From Pelagibacterium luteolum (lineage in GTDB: Bacteria; Pseudomonadota; Alphaproteobacteria; Rhizobiales; Devosiaceae): a DNA stretch of 64,000 nucleotides. How positions within the stretch are numbered: the stretch's first letter is position 1; each line of letters starts with the position of its first letter. The DNA lies in the NCBI RefSeq assembly GCF_900100665.1, contig NZ_FNCS01000003.1, positions 62,001 through 126,000 of the forward strand, read 5' to 3'. The notes below the pieces were generated by a model. The model searched no databases and was not told the DNA's origin. It worked only from the letters and a program-made list of their open reading frames with translations. The translations under genes were made by a program, and so were the position numbers. Shown here piece after piece: positions 51,442 through 60,404 of the stretch.

Positions 51442-53624
51442 GTCTCAATCCAAACCGGCACGGACTTGAACGCCGGCGTCTTCGACCGCGGATCGATCTC
51501 CGTCCCCACCAGCACATTGGCCTCGGGATAATAGGCCAGCGCCGACCCGCGCGGGACGTCGAACGCCATGGCTTTCAGCCCCCGCATCACCCCTTGCGCC
51601 GATGCGATGTCGATGGACGCACCCTCGGCGATGCCCATCTCGTCCATGTCCTTGCCGTTGAGCAGCACCGACCAGCGCGGCGCCTTGTTGCGATACCCAT
51701 CGGTCTCTTCATAAACGATAGTGTTGAACTGCCCCTCCGAGCGGATCGTCGCCAGCGTCAGGGCCTTCCTGCCCTCCGGCGCCCGCGCCATCTCGGGCAG
51801 CGGAAACACCCGGAAATGCCCGCGCCCATTGTCGGTGCTGAATGTCGGCTCGTGCATCACCCGGTTGGAAATATGGAACTCGCGCTTGGCCACATCGATA
51901 TCGGCCAGCTTCTCCAATCCCGGCACGATCTCCGCGATAGCCTTCCGCACCTCGGCATGTTTCTTGAACGCCTGAAAATCGATCGGCCCGCCGGGCATCA
52001 GCCGCGTCGCAAGATCGGAGAGGATGACGCTCTCGGGCCGCACATTGCCAAGCCGCTCGATGCCGCCATCCGACAGGCGCACGAAATTGAACATGGATTC
52101 CTGCGTCGTCGGCTCCCACTCCTCGTCCCGCGCGGTCACCGGCAGGATGAGGCTATCGCTGTCATCATGCCCATGCACGTGCCCCAGATTGAGCGTCGTA
52201 GTCAAAAACAGCTTGAACCCGATCCTGTCGAGCGCCACCCGCGCCCATGCCGTATCCGGCGAAGCGCCATAAAGGTTGCCGCCCATGATCACCGCGGCAT
52301 CGATCTCGCCCCGATGCGCCGCGTGCAGGCACGCCATAGTGTCCATGCCCTTGTCCCGGCTCAGGCTGATCCCGAAATGGCGCTCCATTTCCGCCATGAC
52401 GTCCTCGGCCAGCATCGGCTTGACCCCGATCGTCCCGATCCCCTGTACGTTGGAATGCCCGCGCAACGGCAAAAGCCCCGCATTGGGCCGCCCGATCATG
52501 CCGCGCAGTAGCGCCAGATTGGCGATGGATTCGACGTTCTCCACCCCATGGACATGGTGCGTCATGCCCATGCCCCAGGCAAAAACTACATTCCTTGCGT
52601 CCGCATACCGCCGCGCCACACGCTCGATTTCACCGCGCGAACACCCCGTCGCCGCCTCAATGGCCTCCCAGGACAGCACCTCGACATCGGCCCGATAATC
52701 GTCAAACCCGCTCGCATGCGCACCGATAAACGCGGCGTCCTCGGCACCCATCTCCAGAACCGCCTTGGCGATCCCCTTCATCAGCGCAATATCGGCTCCG
52801 ATGCGCGGCTGCAGATAATCCGATGCGATCTCATCCCCGCCCTTGAGCATGGAGGTGGGCGATTTCGGCACGGCAAATTTCACCAGCCCCGGCTCCTTGG
52901 CCGGATTGATAACGATCACATCGCCACCCTGATCGCGGCAATGCTTGAGCATGTGAATGAAACGCGGGTGATTGGACGATGGATTGGCCCCGATCACGAA
53001 GATCAGATCGGCACCCTTGAGGTCCGCCAATTCGACCGTCGCCGTCCCCTTGCCGATGGTCGTCGCCAGCCCCTCGCTCGTCGCCTGATGGCAATAATAA
53101 GAGCAATTGTTGACGTTGTTGGTCCCGAAAACCCGCGCCAGAAGCTGGAAGATGAACCCCGCCTCGTTCGACGACCGCCCCGAGGAATAAAAGAAACTCC
53201 GGTCCGGCGTCGTCGCCAACATACGCTCCGCTGCATGATCGAGCGCCCAGTCCCAATCCACAACGCGACAGCGATCCGCGCCGGCCGGCTTGTAGATCGG
53301 ATCGCCGAGCCGCCCCAGATGCTCCATCTCCTTGCCCGTCAGTTCCTTCAATTCGGCAATCGGATGCTCGAAAATCGCATGCGGGATCGCGGGCTGAATG
53401 TCGGTCGATTGCGCCTGCACCGATTTGTTGCAGACCGATGGAAACTCGCCCAACTCATTGGTCATCCCGCCCATCTGCCCGCCCATGCCATAGGCGCAGG
53501 CCTTGCACGTATTCTTGGCGGTGAGTGCCTTGGCCGCCTTGCCCACGCCCATGCGGGCAACGGTCTGAAGCGTGTAGAGCACCTTCTTGGGGCCACCGCC
53601 GACGGTTTGATGCGATTGGGACAT
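51438..53624 (-). CDS. FdhF/YdeP-family molybdopterin oxidoreductase
   Basis: 728 residues, a molybdenum enzyme of the YdeP subgroup of the formate dehydrogenase family, binding bis-MGD. The N-terminus (KNTCKACAYGMGGQMGG and, 15 residues on, SVCNKS) keeps only part of the usual four Fe-S cysteines. The molybdenum ligand region is NCSYYCHQATSEGLATTIG, with Cys where formate dehydrogenases have Sec or Cys; IGANPSSNHPRFIHML and WGMGMTHHVHG are dinucleotide-binding blocks. Reaction unknown; E. coli YdeP is linked to acid resistance. Neither FdhD nor a redox partner gene is nearby. The ATG at 53624 was chosen over an open extension of 26 codons. Confidence 0.88.
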   Translation of the reverse strand: MSQSHQTVGGGPKKVLYTLQTVARMGVGKAAKALTAKNTCKACAYGMGGQMGGMTNELGEFPSVCNKSVQAQSTDIQPAIPHAIFEHPIAELKELTGKEMEHLGRLGDPIYKPAGADRCRVVDWDWALDHAAERMLATTPDRSFFYSSGRSSNEAGFIFQLLARVFGTNNVNNCSYYCHQATSEGLATTIGKGTATVELADLKGADLIFVIGANPSSNHPRFIHMLKHCRDQGGDVIVINPAKEPGLVKFAVPKSPTSMLKGGDEIASDYLQPRIGADIALMKGIAKAVLEMGAEDAAFIGAHASGFDDYRADVEVLSWEAIEAATGCSRGEIERVARRYADARNVVFAWGMGMTHHVHGVENVESIANLALLRGMIGRPNAGLLPLRGHSNVQGIGTIGVKPMLAEDVMAEMERHFGISLSRDKGMDTMACLHAAHRGEIDAAVIMGGNLYGASPDTAWARVALDRIGFKLFLTTTLNLGHVHGHDDSDSLILPVTARDEEWEPTTQESMFNFVRLSDGGIERLGNVRPESVILSDLATRLMPGGPIDFQAFKKHAEVRKAIAEIVPGLEKLADIDVAKREFHISNRVMHEPTFSTDNGRGHFRVFPLPEMARAPEGRKALTLATIRSEGQFNTIVYEETDGYRNKAPRWSVLLNGKDMDEMGIAEGASIDIASAQGVMRGLKAMAFDVPRGSALAYYPEANVLVGTEIDPRSKTPAFKSVPVWIET

Positions 53625-53760
53625 AACGCGTTCTCCTCGCCCCATATGGCCACGCGATTTATCGCAGCGCAACCGACCACATACGCCAGGGTGTAGCGAC
53701 ACCGTCGCACTTGGCGTACCAGATGAACGCGACGCCGCTAAACTTCTGAATCGATTCGCA

Positions 53761-54237
53761 ATGTCACGCGCCCAGACCCGTCCTTCTCCTCTTCATATCT
53801 TCCTCGCCTTCGGCAGCGGCGGCCTCCTGACGCTGATGGTCGATTTCAACGGTCTCGTCGCCTTCCATGGCGGCGCGATGTATTCGTCATGGGTGGCCCA
53901 TGGCACCGGCACCATCGCCGCCATCGCCTTTCTTGCGCTCATGCGCCTGCGTACCGCGCCGGGCGAAACCGCTCCAAAACCCGCAGCCCCCCTCTGGGCC
54001 TATCTCGGCGGCGTCTCGGGCGCGATAACAGTCATGCTGACCTCGATTACCGTCAATTCGGCCCTCGCCCTCTCCGGCACGCTGGCCCTCGGCCTCGCCG
54101 GTCAGGTGCTGTTCTCGCTCGCCGCCGACCGATGGGGCCTTTTCGGCCTGCCCCAACGCATCCCCAAGATCCGCGATTTCGGCGCCGTGGCGCTGATCTT
54201 TGCCGGATCGCTCATCATCATTTTTGCGAACGGGTAG
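53761..54237 (+). CDS. DMT-superfamily small membrane protein (YdcZ/DUF606 type), first of a pair
   Basis: 158 residues, five hydrophobic segments. Stretches such as GGLLTLMVDFNGLVAFHGGAM and AALWAYLGGVSGAITVMLTS-type helices (APLWAYLGGVSGAIT) match the DUF606/YdcZ group of five-helix half transporters. It lies four bases before a second gene of the same type, so the two may form a heterodimeric exporter or importer. No Shine-Dalgarno sequence is clear before the ATG. Divergent from the molybdoenzyme gene. Confidence 0.78.
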   Translation: MSRAQTRPSPLHIFLAFGSGGLLTLMVDFNGLVAFHGGAMYSSWVAHGTGTIAAIAFLALMRLRTAPGETAPKPAAPLWAYLGGVSGAITVMLTSITVNSALALSGTLALGLAGQVLFSLAADRWGLFGLPQRIPKIRDFGAVALIFAGSLIIIFANG

Positions 54238-54241
54238 AGCC

Positions 54242-54664
54242 ATGACCCTCGCCATCCTCTACGCCCTCCTCGCCGGCATCCTCGTCTCGCTCTCGCGCCA
54301 GCTCAATGGCCGCCTCGCGCTCTCGACCACAGCGCTCATAGCCTCGTTCTGGAACCACATCGTCGGCTTTGCGCTCCTCACCGTCCTCGGCCTGATCCTT
54401 GGCGGTCTCTGGCCCCAGGGCGCGCTCGACGCCCCTTGGTACGCCTATCTCGGCGGCACCATCGGGGTGATTTTCGTCGCATCGGGCAGTTGGCTCATTG
54501 CCCGCATCGGCGCGATCAACACCGCCATGCTGGTCATCGGCGGCCAGATGATCTTCGGCGTTCTCTTCGACACGCTGCGCGGTAACACCGACAATCTCGT
54601 CCTCAACCTTTTGGGCGTCGCCCTCATCATCGCGGGCATGGCACTGACGCAAAAGCGCAGCTGA
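54242..54664 (+). CDS. DMT-superfamily small membrane protein (YdcZ/DUF606 type), second of a pair
   Basis: 140 residues with five hydrophobic segments: AILYALLAGILVSLSRQLNG (first), WNHIVGFALLTVLGLILGGL, APWYAYLGGTIGVIFVASGS, INTAMLVIGGQMIFGVLFD, and LLGVALIIAGMAL. The WYAYLGG block equals the WAYLGG block of the gene before it, confirming that the two are paralogous halves. Start at the ATG four bases after the preceding stop. The transported compound is unknown. Confidence 0.82.
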   Translation: MTLAILYALLAGILVSLSRQLNGRLALSTTALIASFWNHIVGFALLTVLGLILGGLWPQGALDAPWYAYLGGTIGVIFVASGSWLIARIGAINTAMLVIGGQMIFGVLFDTLRGNTDNLVLNLLGVALIIAGMALTQKRS

Positions 54665-54735
54665 TGCGACATTCTTGGCTCTCGCCGAACGCACTGCAGA
54701 GGCGTACATAAACAGCGTTCAACCGGAGGCCGATC

Positions 54736-55008
54736 GTGCTCCAGACGTTCCTGATCCCCGTCGCTGGCTTGATGATCCTCGTTGCAGCGATCAAGGGCCT
54801 GATGCCGAAGGCCGGCTGGCGCGAACGCCTTTATTCGGCATTCGCCGGAAGCTGGTCCGGTTTCGGCGTGGCGATCTATCACCCCATCTGGCTCGGCCGC
54901 TTTGCACCGATCGGCTGGGTGCACAACGCCAACCTCGTCATGATCTTCGGCCTCGGCCTCGTGCTGCTCGGCGTCCTCGGCGCCTCGATCCTCATCGGCG
55001 ACCGCTAG
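54736..55008 (+). CDS. Small membrane protein of unknown function
   Basis: 90 residues with GTG start; GGAGG lies six bases ahead, which supports translation. Hydrophobic segments at 2-22 (FLIPVAGLMILVAAIKGLMP) and near the end (VMIFGLGLVLLGVLGASILIG) flank a middle part GSWSGFGVAIYHPIWLGRF. Not recognised. It follows the DMT pair by 70 bases on the same strand and converges on the glutathione transferase gene with three bases between. Confidence 0.72.
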   Translation: MLQTFLIPVAGLMILVAAIKGLMPKAGWRERLYSAFAGSWSGFGVAIYHPIWLGRFAPIGWVHNANLVMIFGLGLVLLGVLGASILIGDR

Positions 55009-55011
55009 CTG

Positions 55012-55674
55012 TCACCCGCGCAAATCTTGGCTGACCCTATCGGTATAAACCTTCTCCTGCGCGGCATAGGCCCGTTGGTACGCCGGCCGCGATTCCCCTC
55101 GCGCCACATAGGCAATGAGATTTGGGAACGCCTCCAGGATCCCGTCGCCCTCGATGCGCCGCAGCACCAGCACCATCAAAAGATCTGCGGCACTGAAATC
55201 CCCGTCCAGCCACGCCCCATCCCCCAGATGATCGGATAGTTGCGCGAGCCGCACCCGCGCCCTCTCATCCATCACGGCCGTAAGTTCGGAAAACCACGGC
55301 CTGCTACCGACGGTAAAATGGGCCTGCTCCCGCTCTATGATCGGTGGCTCCACAGTATTGAGCGCCGCAAACATCCAGGTGATAGCACGCGCCCGCGCGT
55401 CCGGCGCCGCGGGCAGCAACGCACCATGATGCTGAGCGATGTGAAAGACGATGGCGCCCGTCTCGAACAGGGTCAGATCGTCCTCGCGATACACGGGGAT
55501 CTGCCCGAATGGCTGTTGCCTCAAATAGGGCGCCTGCTTCATCTGCGCAAAAGAGACCAGTTCGACCCGATACGCCAGCCCCGCTTCCTCCAGCGCCCAG
55601 CGCACCCGCATGTCGCGCGCCAATCCGCGCCCCTGGTCCGGCGACGCTTCGAATGCTGTGATCGTGATGGTCAT
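55012..55674 (-). CDS. Glutathione S-transferase family protein
   Basis: 220 residues: a thioredoxin-like N-domain (ITAFEASPDQGRGLARDMRV, EAGLAYRVELVSF, and the cis-Pro turn FGQIPVYREDDLTLFETGAI with the Glu-Thr/Ser pair that binds glutathione) and a helical C-domain (LDGDFSAADLLMVLVL, with the conserved Asp). The usual serine or cysteine at the start of helix one is not obvious (SPDQGRG). Substrate unknown. It stands 68 bases downstream of the permease gene's start region; a shared role with the importer is unsupported. Confidence 0.88.
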   Translation of the reverse strand: MTITITAFEASPDQGRGLARDMRVRWALEEAGLAYRVELVSFAQMKQAPYLRQQPFGQIPVYREDDLTLFETGAIVFHIAQHHGALLPAAPDARARAITWMFAALNTVEPPIIEREQAHFTVGSRPWFSELTAVMDERARVRLAQLSDHLGDGAWLDGDFSAADLLMVLVLRRIEGDGILEAFPNLIAYVARGESRPAYQRAYAAQEKVYTDRVSQDLRG

Positions 55675-55742
55675 CGTTTGTCTCCCGTTCTACGAGATAA
55701 AGACGATGCGCGCTTCCTGGCTCCGACAATGGGCCCGCTATT

Positions 55743-56561
55743 TCAACCCGCCATCGTCGTCGACCGATGCGCCCAGCCCGTGGTCCGCTTTTCGATCCAC
55801 GCCATCAGCGCATACATAACGATGCCCTCCACCGCGAGCATCACCAGTCCCGCAAAAACCAGCGGCACGTTGAACTGGCTCTGCGCCGCGCTCATCATGT
55901 AGCCCAGCCCCGAATTGGCAGCCACCGTCTCGGAAATAACCGATCCGACGAACGCCAGCGTAATCGCGACCTTCAGCGACCCGAAGAAATACGGCATCGA
56001 GCGCGGAATCCCCACCTTGAGCATGATGTCCATCTTCTTGGCCCCGAGCGCTCGCAGCACGTCTTCAGTCTCGGGCTCGATCGTCGCCAGCCCCGTCGCA
56101 ACGTTCACCACGATGGGAAAGAACGCGATTAAAAATGCCGTCAGCACCGCCGGCACTGTCCCGATCCCGAACCAGATCACCAGAATGGGAACCAGCGCCA
56201 CCTTCGGAATGGCATTGAACCCGACCATGATCGGGTACAGCCCCGCATAAATCGTCCGCGACCATCCGACCAGCAGCCCAAGGGCCAGCCCCCCGACAAC
56301 CGCAAGGATGAACCCCAGCGAGGTGGTATAAAGCGTCTGGATGGAGTGCCGCTGGATCGCCGGCCAATACTGGATGATCGCCTGAAACACGCGCGACGGC
56401 GCCGGCAGGATGGTGTGCGGCAGGCCCGAAAGTTGAACCCCCAATTCCCAGATCGCAAACAGCGCGATCGTATAGATCCAAGGCATGAACGGCAGCCAGT
56501 TGATTGGCTTGCGCGCTATTGGCGTCGAAACGGCTACAGTAGGTGCTGGACTATCGGTCAT
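55743..56561 (-). CDS. ABC transporter permease (SsuC/TauC/ThiX type)
   Basis: 272 residues, about six transmembrane helices, of the BPD_transp_1 family for nitrate/sulfonate/taurine/pyrimidine-type importers. The EAA loop that docks the ATPase is LRALGAKKMDIMLKVGIPRS. The N-terminal 25 residues are cytoplasmic and variable (MTDSPAPTVAVSTPIARKP). Its start overlaps the ATPase stop by four bases (ATGA), so the two are co-translated. With the NMT1/THI5-type binding protein upstream it makes a full importer. Confidence 0.92.
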   Translation of the reverse strand: MTDSPAPTVAVSTPIARKPINWLPFMPWIYTIALFAIWELGVQLSGLPHTILPAPSRVFQAIIQYWPAIQRHSIQTLYTTSLGFILAVVGGLALGLLVGWSRTIYAGLYPIMVGFNAIPKVALVPILVIWFGIGTVPAVLTAFLIAFFPIVVNVATGLATIEPETEDVLRALGAKKMDIMLKVGIPRSMPYFFGSLKVAITLAFVGSVISETVAANSGLGYMMSAAQSQFNVPLVFAGLVMLAVEGIVMYALMAWIEKRTTGWAHRSTTMAG

Positions 56562-57349
56562 GCCACGGCCCTCGCATCGGCGATCTCGGCGCGGAGCGAA
56601 TGGACGAGGTCGTTAAACGCCGGCTCATACATCAACTCGAGTTGCCGGGGCCGCGCAAACGGCACCCTGTGGACGTTCAAGACCCGTCCCGGACGCGCAC
56701 TCATGACATGGATCGTGTCCGCCAGAAACGCAGCCTCGCGCAGATCGTGCGTCACGAGGACAATGGTGACCCCTTGCGCCGCATGCAGATCACGAATGAC
56801 CTGCCACAACTCCTCACGCGTAAACGCATCGAGCGCACCGAAGGGCTCGTCGAGCATCAACAGTTCCGGTTCGTGAATAAGCGCGCGGCAGAGATTGGCG
56901 CGTTGCTGCATCCCGCCCGACAATTGCCAGGGAAATTTCGATCCAAAGCCCTTGAGCCCCACGGTATCGAGCAGCGCTTCGGCCTTGGCCACATATTCCG
57001 CCTTATGCCTGCGCAACCTGTGCCGATGCCGCTCGACGATCTCGAGCGGAAGCAGAATGTTATCCAGCGTCGTGCGCCAGGGCAGCATCGTGGGGTTCTG
57101 AAACGCCATGCCGACAATCGATACGGGCTTGGTCACATGTGTCCCGGCCACGGTCACAAGACCCGATTGCGGAATGTGCAATCCCGTAACCAACTTCATG
57201 AGCGTGGACTTCCCGCAGCCCGACGGCCCGACCACGGCGGCAAACTCGCCCTTCTCGACAACCATGTTGAGCCCGGCAACCGCCAGCGTCCCATCCGGCC
57301 CGCCATAGCGCATATCCACCTGATCGATGGCCACGAGTGGCTTTGTCAT
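56558..57349 (-). CDS. ABC transporter ATPase (SsuB/TauB type)
   Basis: 263 residues. Walker A VVGPSGCGKSTLMKL, Q-loop region VGMAFQNPTMLPWRTTLDNI, signature QLSGGMQQRANLCRAL, Walker B LLMLDEPFGALDA, and the His switch VTHDLREAAFLAD. The ATG at 57349 with AAGGGGAAG ahead is preferred over a TTG five codons upstream. It follows the binding-protein gene after a 165-base gap that contains repeats. The substrate is set by that protein, a member of the NMT1/THI5 family. Confidence 0.93.
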   Translation of the reverse strand: MTKPLVAIDQVDMRYGGPDGTLAVAGLNMVVEKGEFAAVVGPSGCGKSTLMKLVTGLHIPQSGLVTVAGTHVTKPVSIVGMAFQNPTMLPWRTTLDNILLPLEIVERHRHRLRRHKAEYVAKAEALLDTVGLKGFGSKFPWQLSGGMQQRANLCRALIHEPELLMLDEPFGALDAFTREELWQVIRDLHAAQGVTIVLVTHDLREAAFLADTIHVMSARPGRVLNVHRVPFARPRQLELMYEPAFNDLVHSLRAEIADARAVA

Positions 57350-57426
57350 ATCTTCCCCTTGCAACCGATCGACCGGCCAAACCCGACAAGGTGGAGAGCG
57401 CCGACCAGCACCACCCCACCCAGCAA

Positions 57427-57453
57427 GTCATCCCGGATCCATACCCGGGATTC
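57427..57453. repeat. Interspersed GTCAYCC-type palindrome (copy 10)
   Basis: GTCATCCCGGATCC-ATA-CCCGGGATT. A second half-element (CCCCGGGATCG ... CGATCCCGG) follows at about 57469-57504, so the 165-base gap between the ATPase and the binding-protein gene is mostly repeat sequence. It could act as a transcription or stability break within the importer operon. Confidence 0.65.
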
Positions 57454-57514
57454 AACCTCAGTGTCGGCCCCGGGATCGAACGCCAAAAGCCCCGATCCCG
57501 GACCCGAACCAGCC

Positions 57515-58546
57515 CTACTGCAGCATCCGCTCTTCAGCCGGCGGCAGGAAGCTGTCGTCGAAAACATCTGCTGCGGAAATGTCCGAAGAAATCCCGATCG
57601 AAGTCCCCAACTGCTCGATAGCCGCATCGAGACGATTCATATCGACGCCACCGAACCCGTTCTCCTGAACGTAGGACGTGTTGATGTTCATCGCATTGGC
57701 CATTTCCAGCCGCTCGGTCTCAATAGCGACATCGAGAATATCGTTGGCGGCAACCACGGCGGCAGCGCCCGCTGCCGGATCGGCAACAGCGTCCGCAAAC
57801 CCCTTGGTCAGGGCGCGGAGCATGCCCTCGACGACCTCGGGATTGGCCTCGGCAAAGTCGGTGTTGACCATGATCGAATTGCCGTAAAGCGCCAGACCGT
57901 GATCGGCCATCATGATCGGCACGATGTCGTCATCCGCCACGCCCTGAGCCTTGAGGTTGAGGATGACCGAAAACGCAAACCCGAACACGGTATCCACATC
58001 GCCCTGCGCCAGCATCGGCTCACGCACCGGGAAACCGATGGATTCGATGGTGATGTCGGTGGTGTCGATGCCCGAGGCCTCGACGAAGGCCGGCCACTGC
58101 GCGAATGCGCCATCCGGTGGCGGCGCGCCGAGCGTCTTGCCTTCGAGCGATGCCGGGTCTTCAGTCACGCCCAGCGACCGGCGACCGACGACCGAAAATG
58201 TCGGGGTCTCATAGACCATCATGATCGCCTTGATCGGCTGATCGACATCTTCATCGAGGAACTTGATCAGCGAATTGATGTCACCGAACCCCATGTCATA
58301 TGCGCCGGTCGCAACGCGCGGAATGACTTCCACCGACCCATTGCCGACGTCGAAGGTCACATCGAGACCTTCCTCTTCGAAATAGCCATTGGCCTCGGCC
58401 AGCATGAAGCCGGCGGCCGGCCCTTCGATACGCCAATCGAGCGTGAAACGAACCGGCGTCAGATCCTGCGCCACGAGCGGGGACGCGAGCCCTGCGCCCA
58501 AAACGAGAGAGCCGGCAGCCAGCGTCAACAGTCTGCGGAAAAGCAT
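57515..58546 (-). CDS. ABC importer substrate-binding protein, NMT1/THI5 family
   Basis: 343 residues. A signal peptide (MLFRRLLTLAAGSLVLGAGL, cleavage after ASPLVAQ) sends it to the periplasm. The mature protein starts PVRFTLDWRIEGPAAGFMLA and contains EEEGLDVTFDVGNGSVEVIP and GDINSLIKFLDED, standard for binding proteins of the NMT1/THI5 (pyrimidine precursor, riboflavin, sulfonate or nitrate) type. The binding residues do not reveal the ligand. Two inverted repeats stand upstream. Gene order is binding protein, ATPase, permease. The start was taken at MLFRR; the open frame continues 35 codons upstream from a TTG. Confidence 0.9.
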   Translation of the reverse strand: MLFRRLLTLAAGSLVLGAGLASPLVAQDLTPVRFTLDWRIEGPAAGFMLAEANGYFEEEGLDVTFDVGNGSVEVIPRVATGAYDMGFGDINSLIKFLDEDVDQPIKAIMMVYETPTFSVVGRRSLGVTEDPASLEGKTLGAPPPDGAFAQWPAFVEASGIDTTDITIESIGFPVREPMLAQGDVDTVFGFAFSVILNLKAQGVADDDIVPIMMADHGLALYGNSIMVNTDFAEANPEVVEGMLRALTKGFADAVADPAAGAAAVVAANDILDVAIETERLEMANAMNINTSYVQENGFGGVDMNRLDAAIEQLGTSIGISSDISAADVFDDSFLPPAEERMLQ

Positions 58547-58590
58547 GATGGAGTTACCCCTTGGTTGTGCCCATGGGCGATCAAAGCCTT

Positions 58591-58651
58591 TGGCATTTTG
58601 ACTGTAAAGTAAAAAATGCCAGCAATTGAGCACGAGCGCGACGATGCTCAA
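58591..58651. promoter_or_regulatory. Two inverted repeats upstream of the binding-protein gene
   Basis: TGGCATTTT (58591-58599) mirrors AAAATGCCA (58613-58621), and TTGAGCA (58626-58632) mirrors TGCTCAA (58645-58651). Both are perfect. The first could be a hairpin in the 5' leader; the second has the size of an operator. They may control the importer genes or the Lrp gene that ends beyond them. Confidence 0.5.
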
Positions 58652-58703
58652 ACTCTAGGCTGAACGCCTATTTTGATCTCGCATATTTGCCAAAATTTGC
58701 CGC

Positions 58704-59168
58704 TTATACGGGCAGGCCACCGAACGACTTCACCTCGCGGATAGACATGTTTGAATGCACCCGCGCGATTCCCGGCAGCCGCGCCACGAGATCGCGATGC
58801 AACCGCTCGAACGCCGTCGCGTCCTCGCACACCACCCGCAATATATAGTCGGACTGCCCCGCCATGAGATGACACTCCAACACCTCGGGGATGGTCTTCA
58901 CCGCCTTCTCGAATGCTTCGAGCGTCGTGTCGCTCTGGCTCACCAGCGAAACCTCGATGAAAAACTGCATCGAAAGGCCCAGCCGCACCCGGTCGAGCAT
59001 CGCTCGATATCCGGCGATATAGCCCTTTTCTTCAAGCGACTTGAGACGGCGATGGCACGCCGATGCCGACAGCCCCACAAGGTCCCCGAGATCCTGCATC
59101 GACCGCGCTGAGTCACGCTGAATGGCGCGCAATATCTTGCGATCGATATCGTCCATCGGCAGGTTCAT
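58704..59168 (-). CDS. Lrp/AsnC-family regulator, probably controlling ald
   Basis: 154 residues. An AsnC-type helix-turn-helix (DIDRKILRAIQRDSARSMQD, recognition GLSASACHRRLKSLEEKGYI) and an RAM/ligand domain (VKTIPEVLECHLMAGQSDYILRVVC pattern). It is divergent from alanine dehydrogenase, the classic place for a regulator that activates ald in response to alanine; this role is inferred from position. MNLPMDDID start at 59168 used, 22 codons inside a longer open frame. Confidence 0.92.
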   Translation of the reverse strand: MNLPMDDIDRKILRAIQRDSARSMQDLGDLVGLSASACHRRLKSLEEKGYIAGYRAMLDRVRLGLSMQFFIEVSLVSQSDTTLEAFEKAVKTIPEVLECHLMAGQSDYILRVVCEDATAFERLHRDLVARLPGIARVHSNMSIREVKSFGGLPV

Positions 59169-59288
59169 TGTGTCAGTTCCTCCACTTACGCAATGCCATT
59201 GCACATGCTGCACATGAACGATCCAATTCTGCAACCTGCGTGTGCCCGCTATGCCCTAGAATTTCCAGTCTGAACGGGAGGAGAAAAC

Positions 59289-60404
59289 ATGCGCATCGGT
59301 GTACCGAGAGAAATCAAGAACCATGAATATCGGGTCGGCCTGACCCCCGAAAGCGTCGCGGAACTCGCCGCTGCAGGCCATGAGATCATCATCGAAGCGA
59401 GGGCCGGAGCCGGCATCGGTGCCAGCGACGCCGCCTACGAAAGTGCAGGCGCGACGATCGCCCCCGACGCTGCGACGGTTTTTAGCCGGGCCGAAATGAT
59501 CGTCAAGGTCAAGGAGCCCCAGGCCGCCGAGCGTGCCATGCTCACCGCCGACCACGTCCTTTTCACCTATCTCCACCTCGCCCCCGACCCCGACCAGACC
59601 GCCGATCTCGTCAAATCCGGCGCCGTCTGCATCGCCTATGAGACCGTCACCGACGCCACTGGCGCCTTGCCCCTTCTAAAACCCATGAGCCAGGTCGCCG
59701 GCCGCATGTCGATCCAGGCCGGCGCCACAGCGCTCGAAAAATCCCATGGCGGACGCGGTGTTCTCCTTGGCGGCGTCCCCGGCGTTCACCCGGCCAAAGT
59801 CCTCGTCCTCGGCGGCGGTGTCGTTGGCTTCAACGCGGCGCAGATGGCTGTCGGCATGCAGGCCGACGTCACAATTCTCGATAAAAGTTCGACCACCCTC
59901 GAGCGCCTTTCGACCCATTTCGGCGCTTCGGCAAAAGTCCTCTATTCCAACCGCGCCGCCGTCGCCTCGGCCATCGCCGACGCCGACCTCGTAATCGGTG
60001 CGGTCCTCGTCCCCGGCGCCGCGGCCCCCAAACTCGTCAGCCGCGACATGCTCGCAACGATGCAGCCCGGTGCCGTACTCGTCGACGTCGCCATCGATCA
60101 GGGCGGTTGCTTTGAAACCTCACGCCCCACCACCCACGCCGACCCAACCTATACGGTCGACGGCATCGTCCACTACTGCGTCGCCAACATGCCCGGCGGC
60201 GTCGCCCGCACCTCGACCTACGCGCTCAACAACGCAACCCTGCCCTTCACCCTGGCCCTCGCCAACAAGGGCTGGAAACAGGCCCTGCGTGACGACATCC
60301 ACCTCCGAAACGGCCTCAACATCGCCAACGGCCACGTCACCTGTGCGCCCGTGGCCGAAATTCTGGGCTACGAGACGGTGGCGGCAGATAGCCTCTTGAA
60401 CTAG
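59289..60404 (+). CDS. ald: Alanine dehydrogenase
   Basis: Reversible NAD-dependent oxidative deamination of L-alanine to pyruvate and ammonia. The 371 residues start [20 protein letters not shown], contain VKVKEPQ (substrate Lys) and [14 protein letters not shown] with the catalytic His, the NAD loop [20 protein letters not shown], and the acidic region [13 protein letters not shown] with [20 protein letters not shown] near the end. Length equals characterised enzymes. GGGAGG stands eight bases before the ATG. Divergent lrp-type gene upstream. The last four bases overlap the convergent gene at 60401. Confidence 0.97.
   Translation: MRIGVPREIKNHEYRVGLTPESVAELAAAGHEIIIEARAGAGIGASDAAYESAGATIAPDAATVFSRAEMIVKVKEPQAAERAMLTADHVLFTYLHLAPDPDQTADLVKSGAVCIAYETVTDATGALPLLKPMSQVAGRMSIQAGATALEKSHGGRGVLLGGVPGVHPAKVLVLGGGVVGFNAAQMAVGMQADVTILDKSSTTLERLSTHFGASAKVLYSNRAAVASAIADADLVIGAVLVPGAAAPKLVSRDMLATMQPGAVLVDVAIDQGGCFETSRPTTHADPTYTVDGIVHYCVANMPGGVARTSTYALNNATLPFTLALANKGWKQALRDDIHLRNGLNIANGHVTCAPVAEILGYETVAADSLLN

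Noticed and set aside
56543-58612. 689-codon plus-strand open frame
   Set aside because: Antisense of the ABC importer genes; no domain, no ribosome site, composition typical of a shadow frame.
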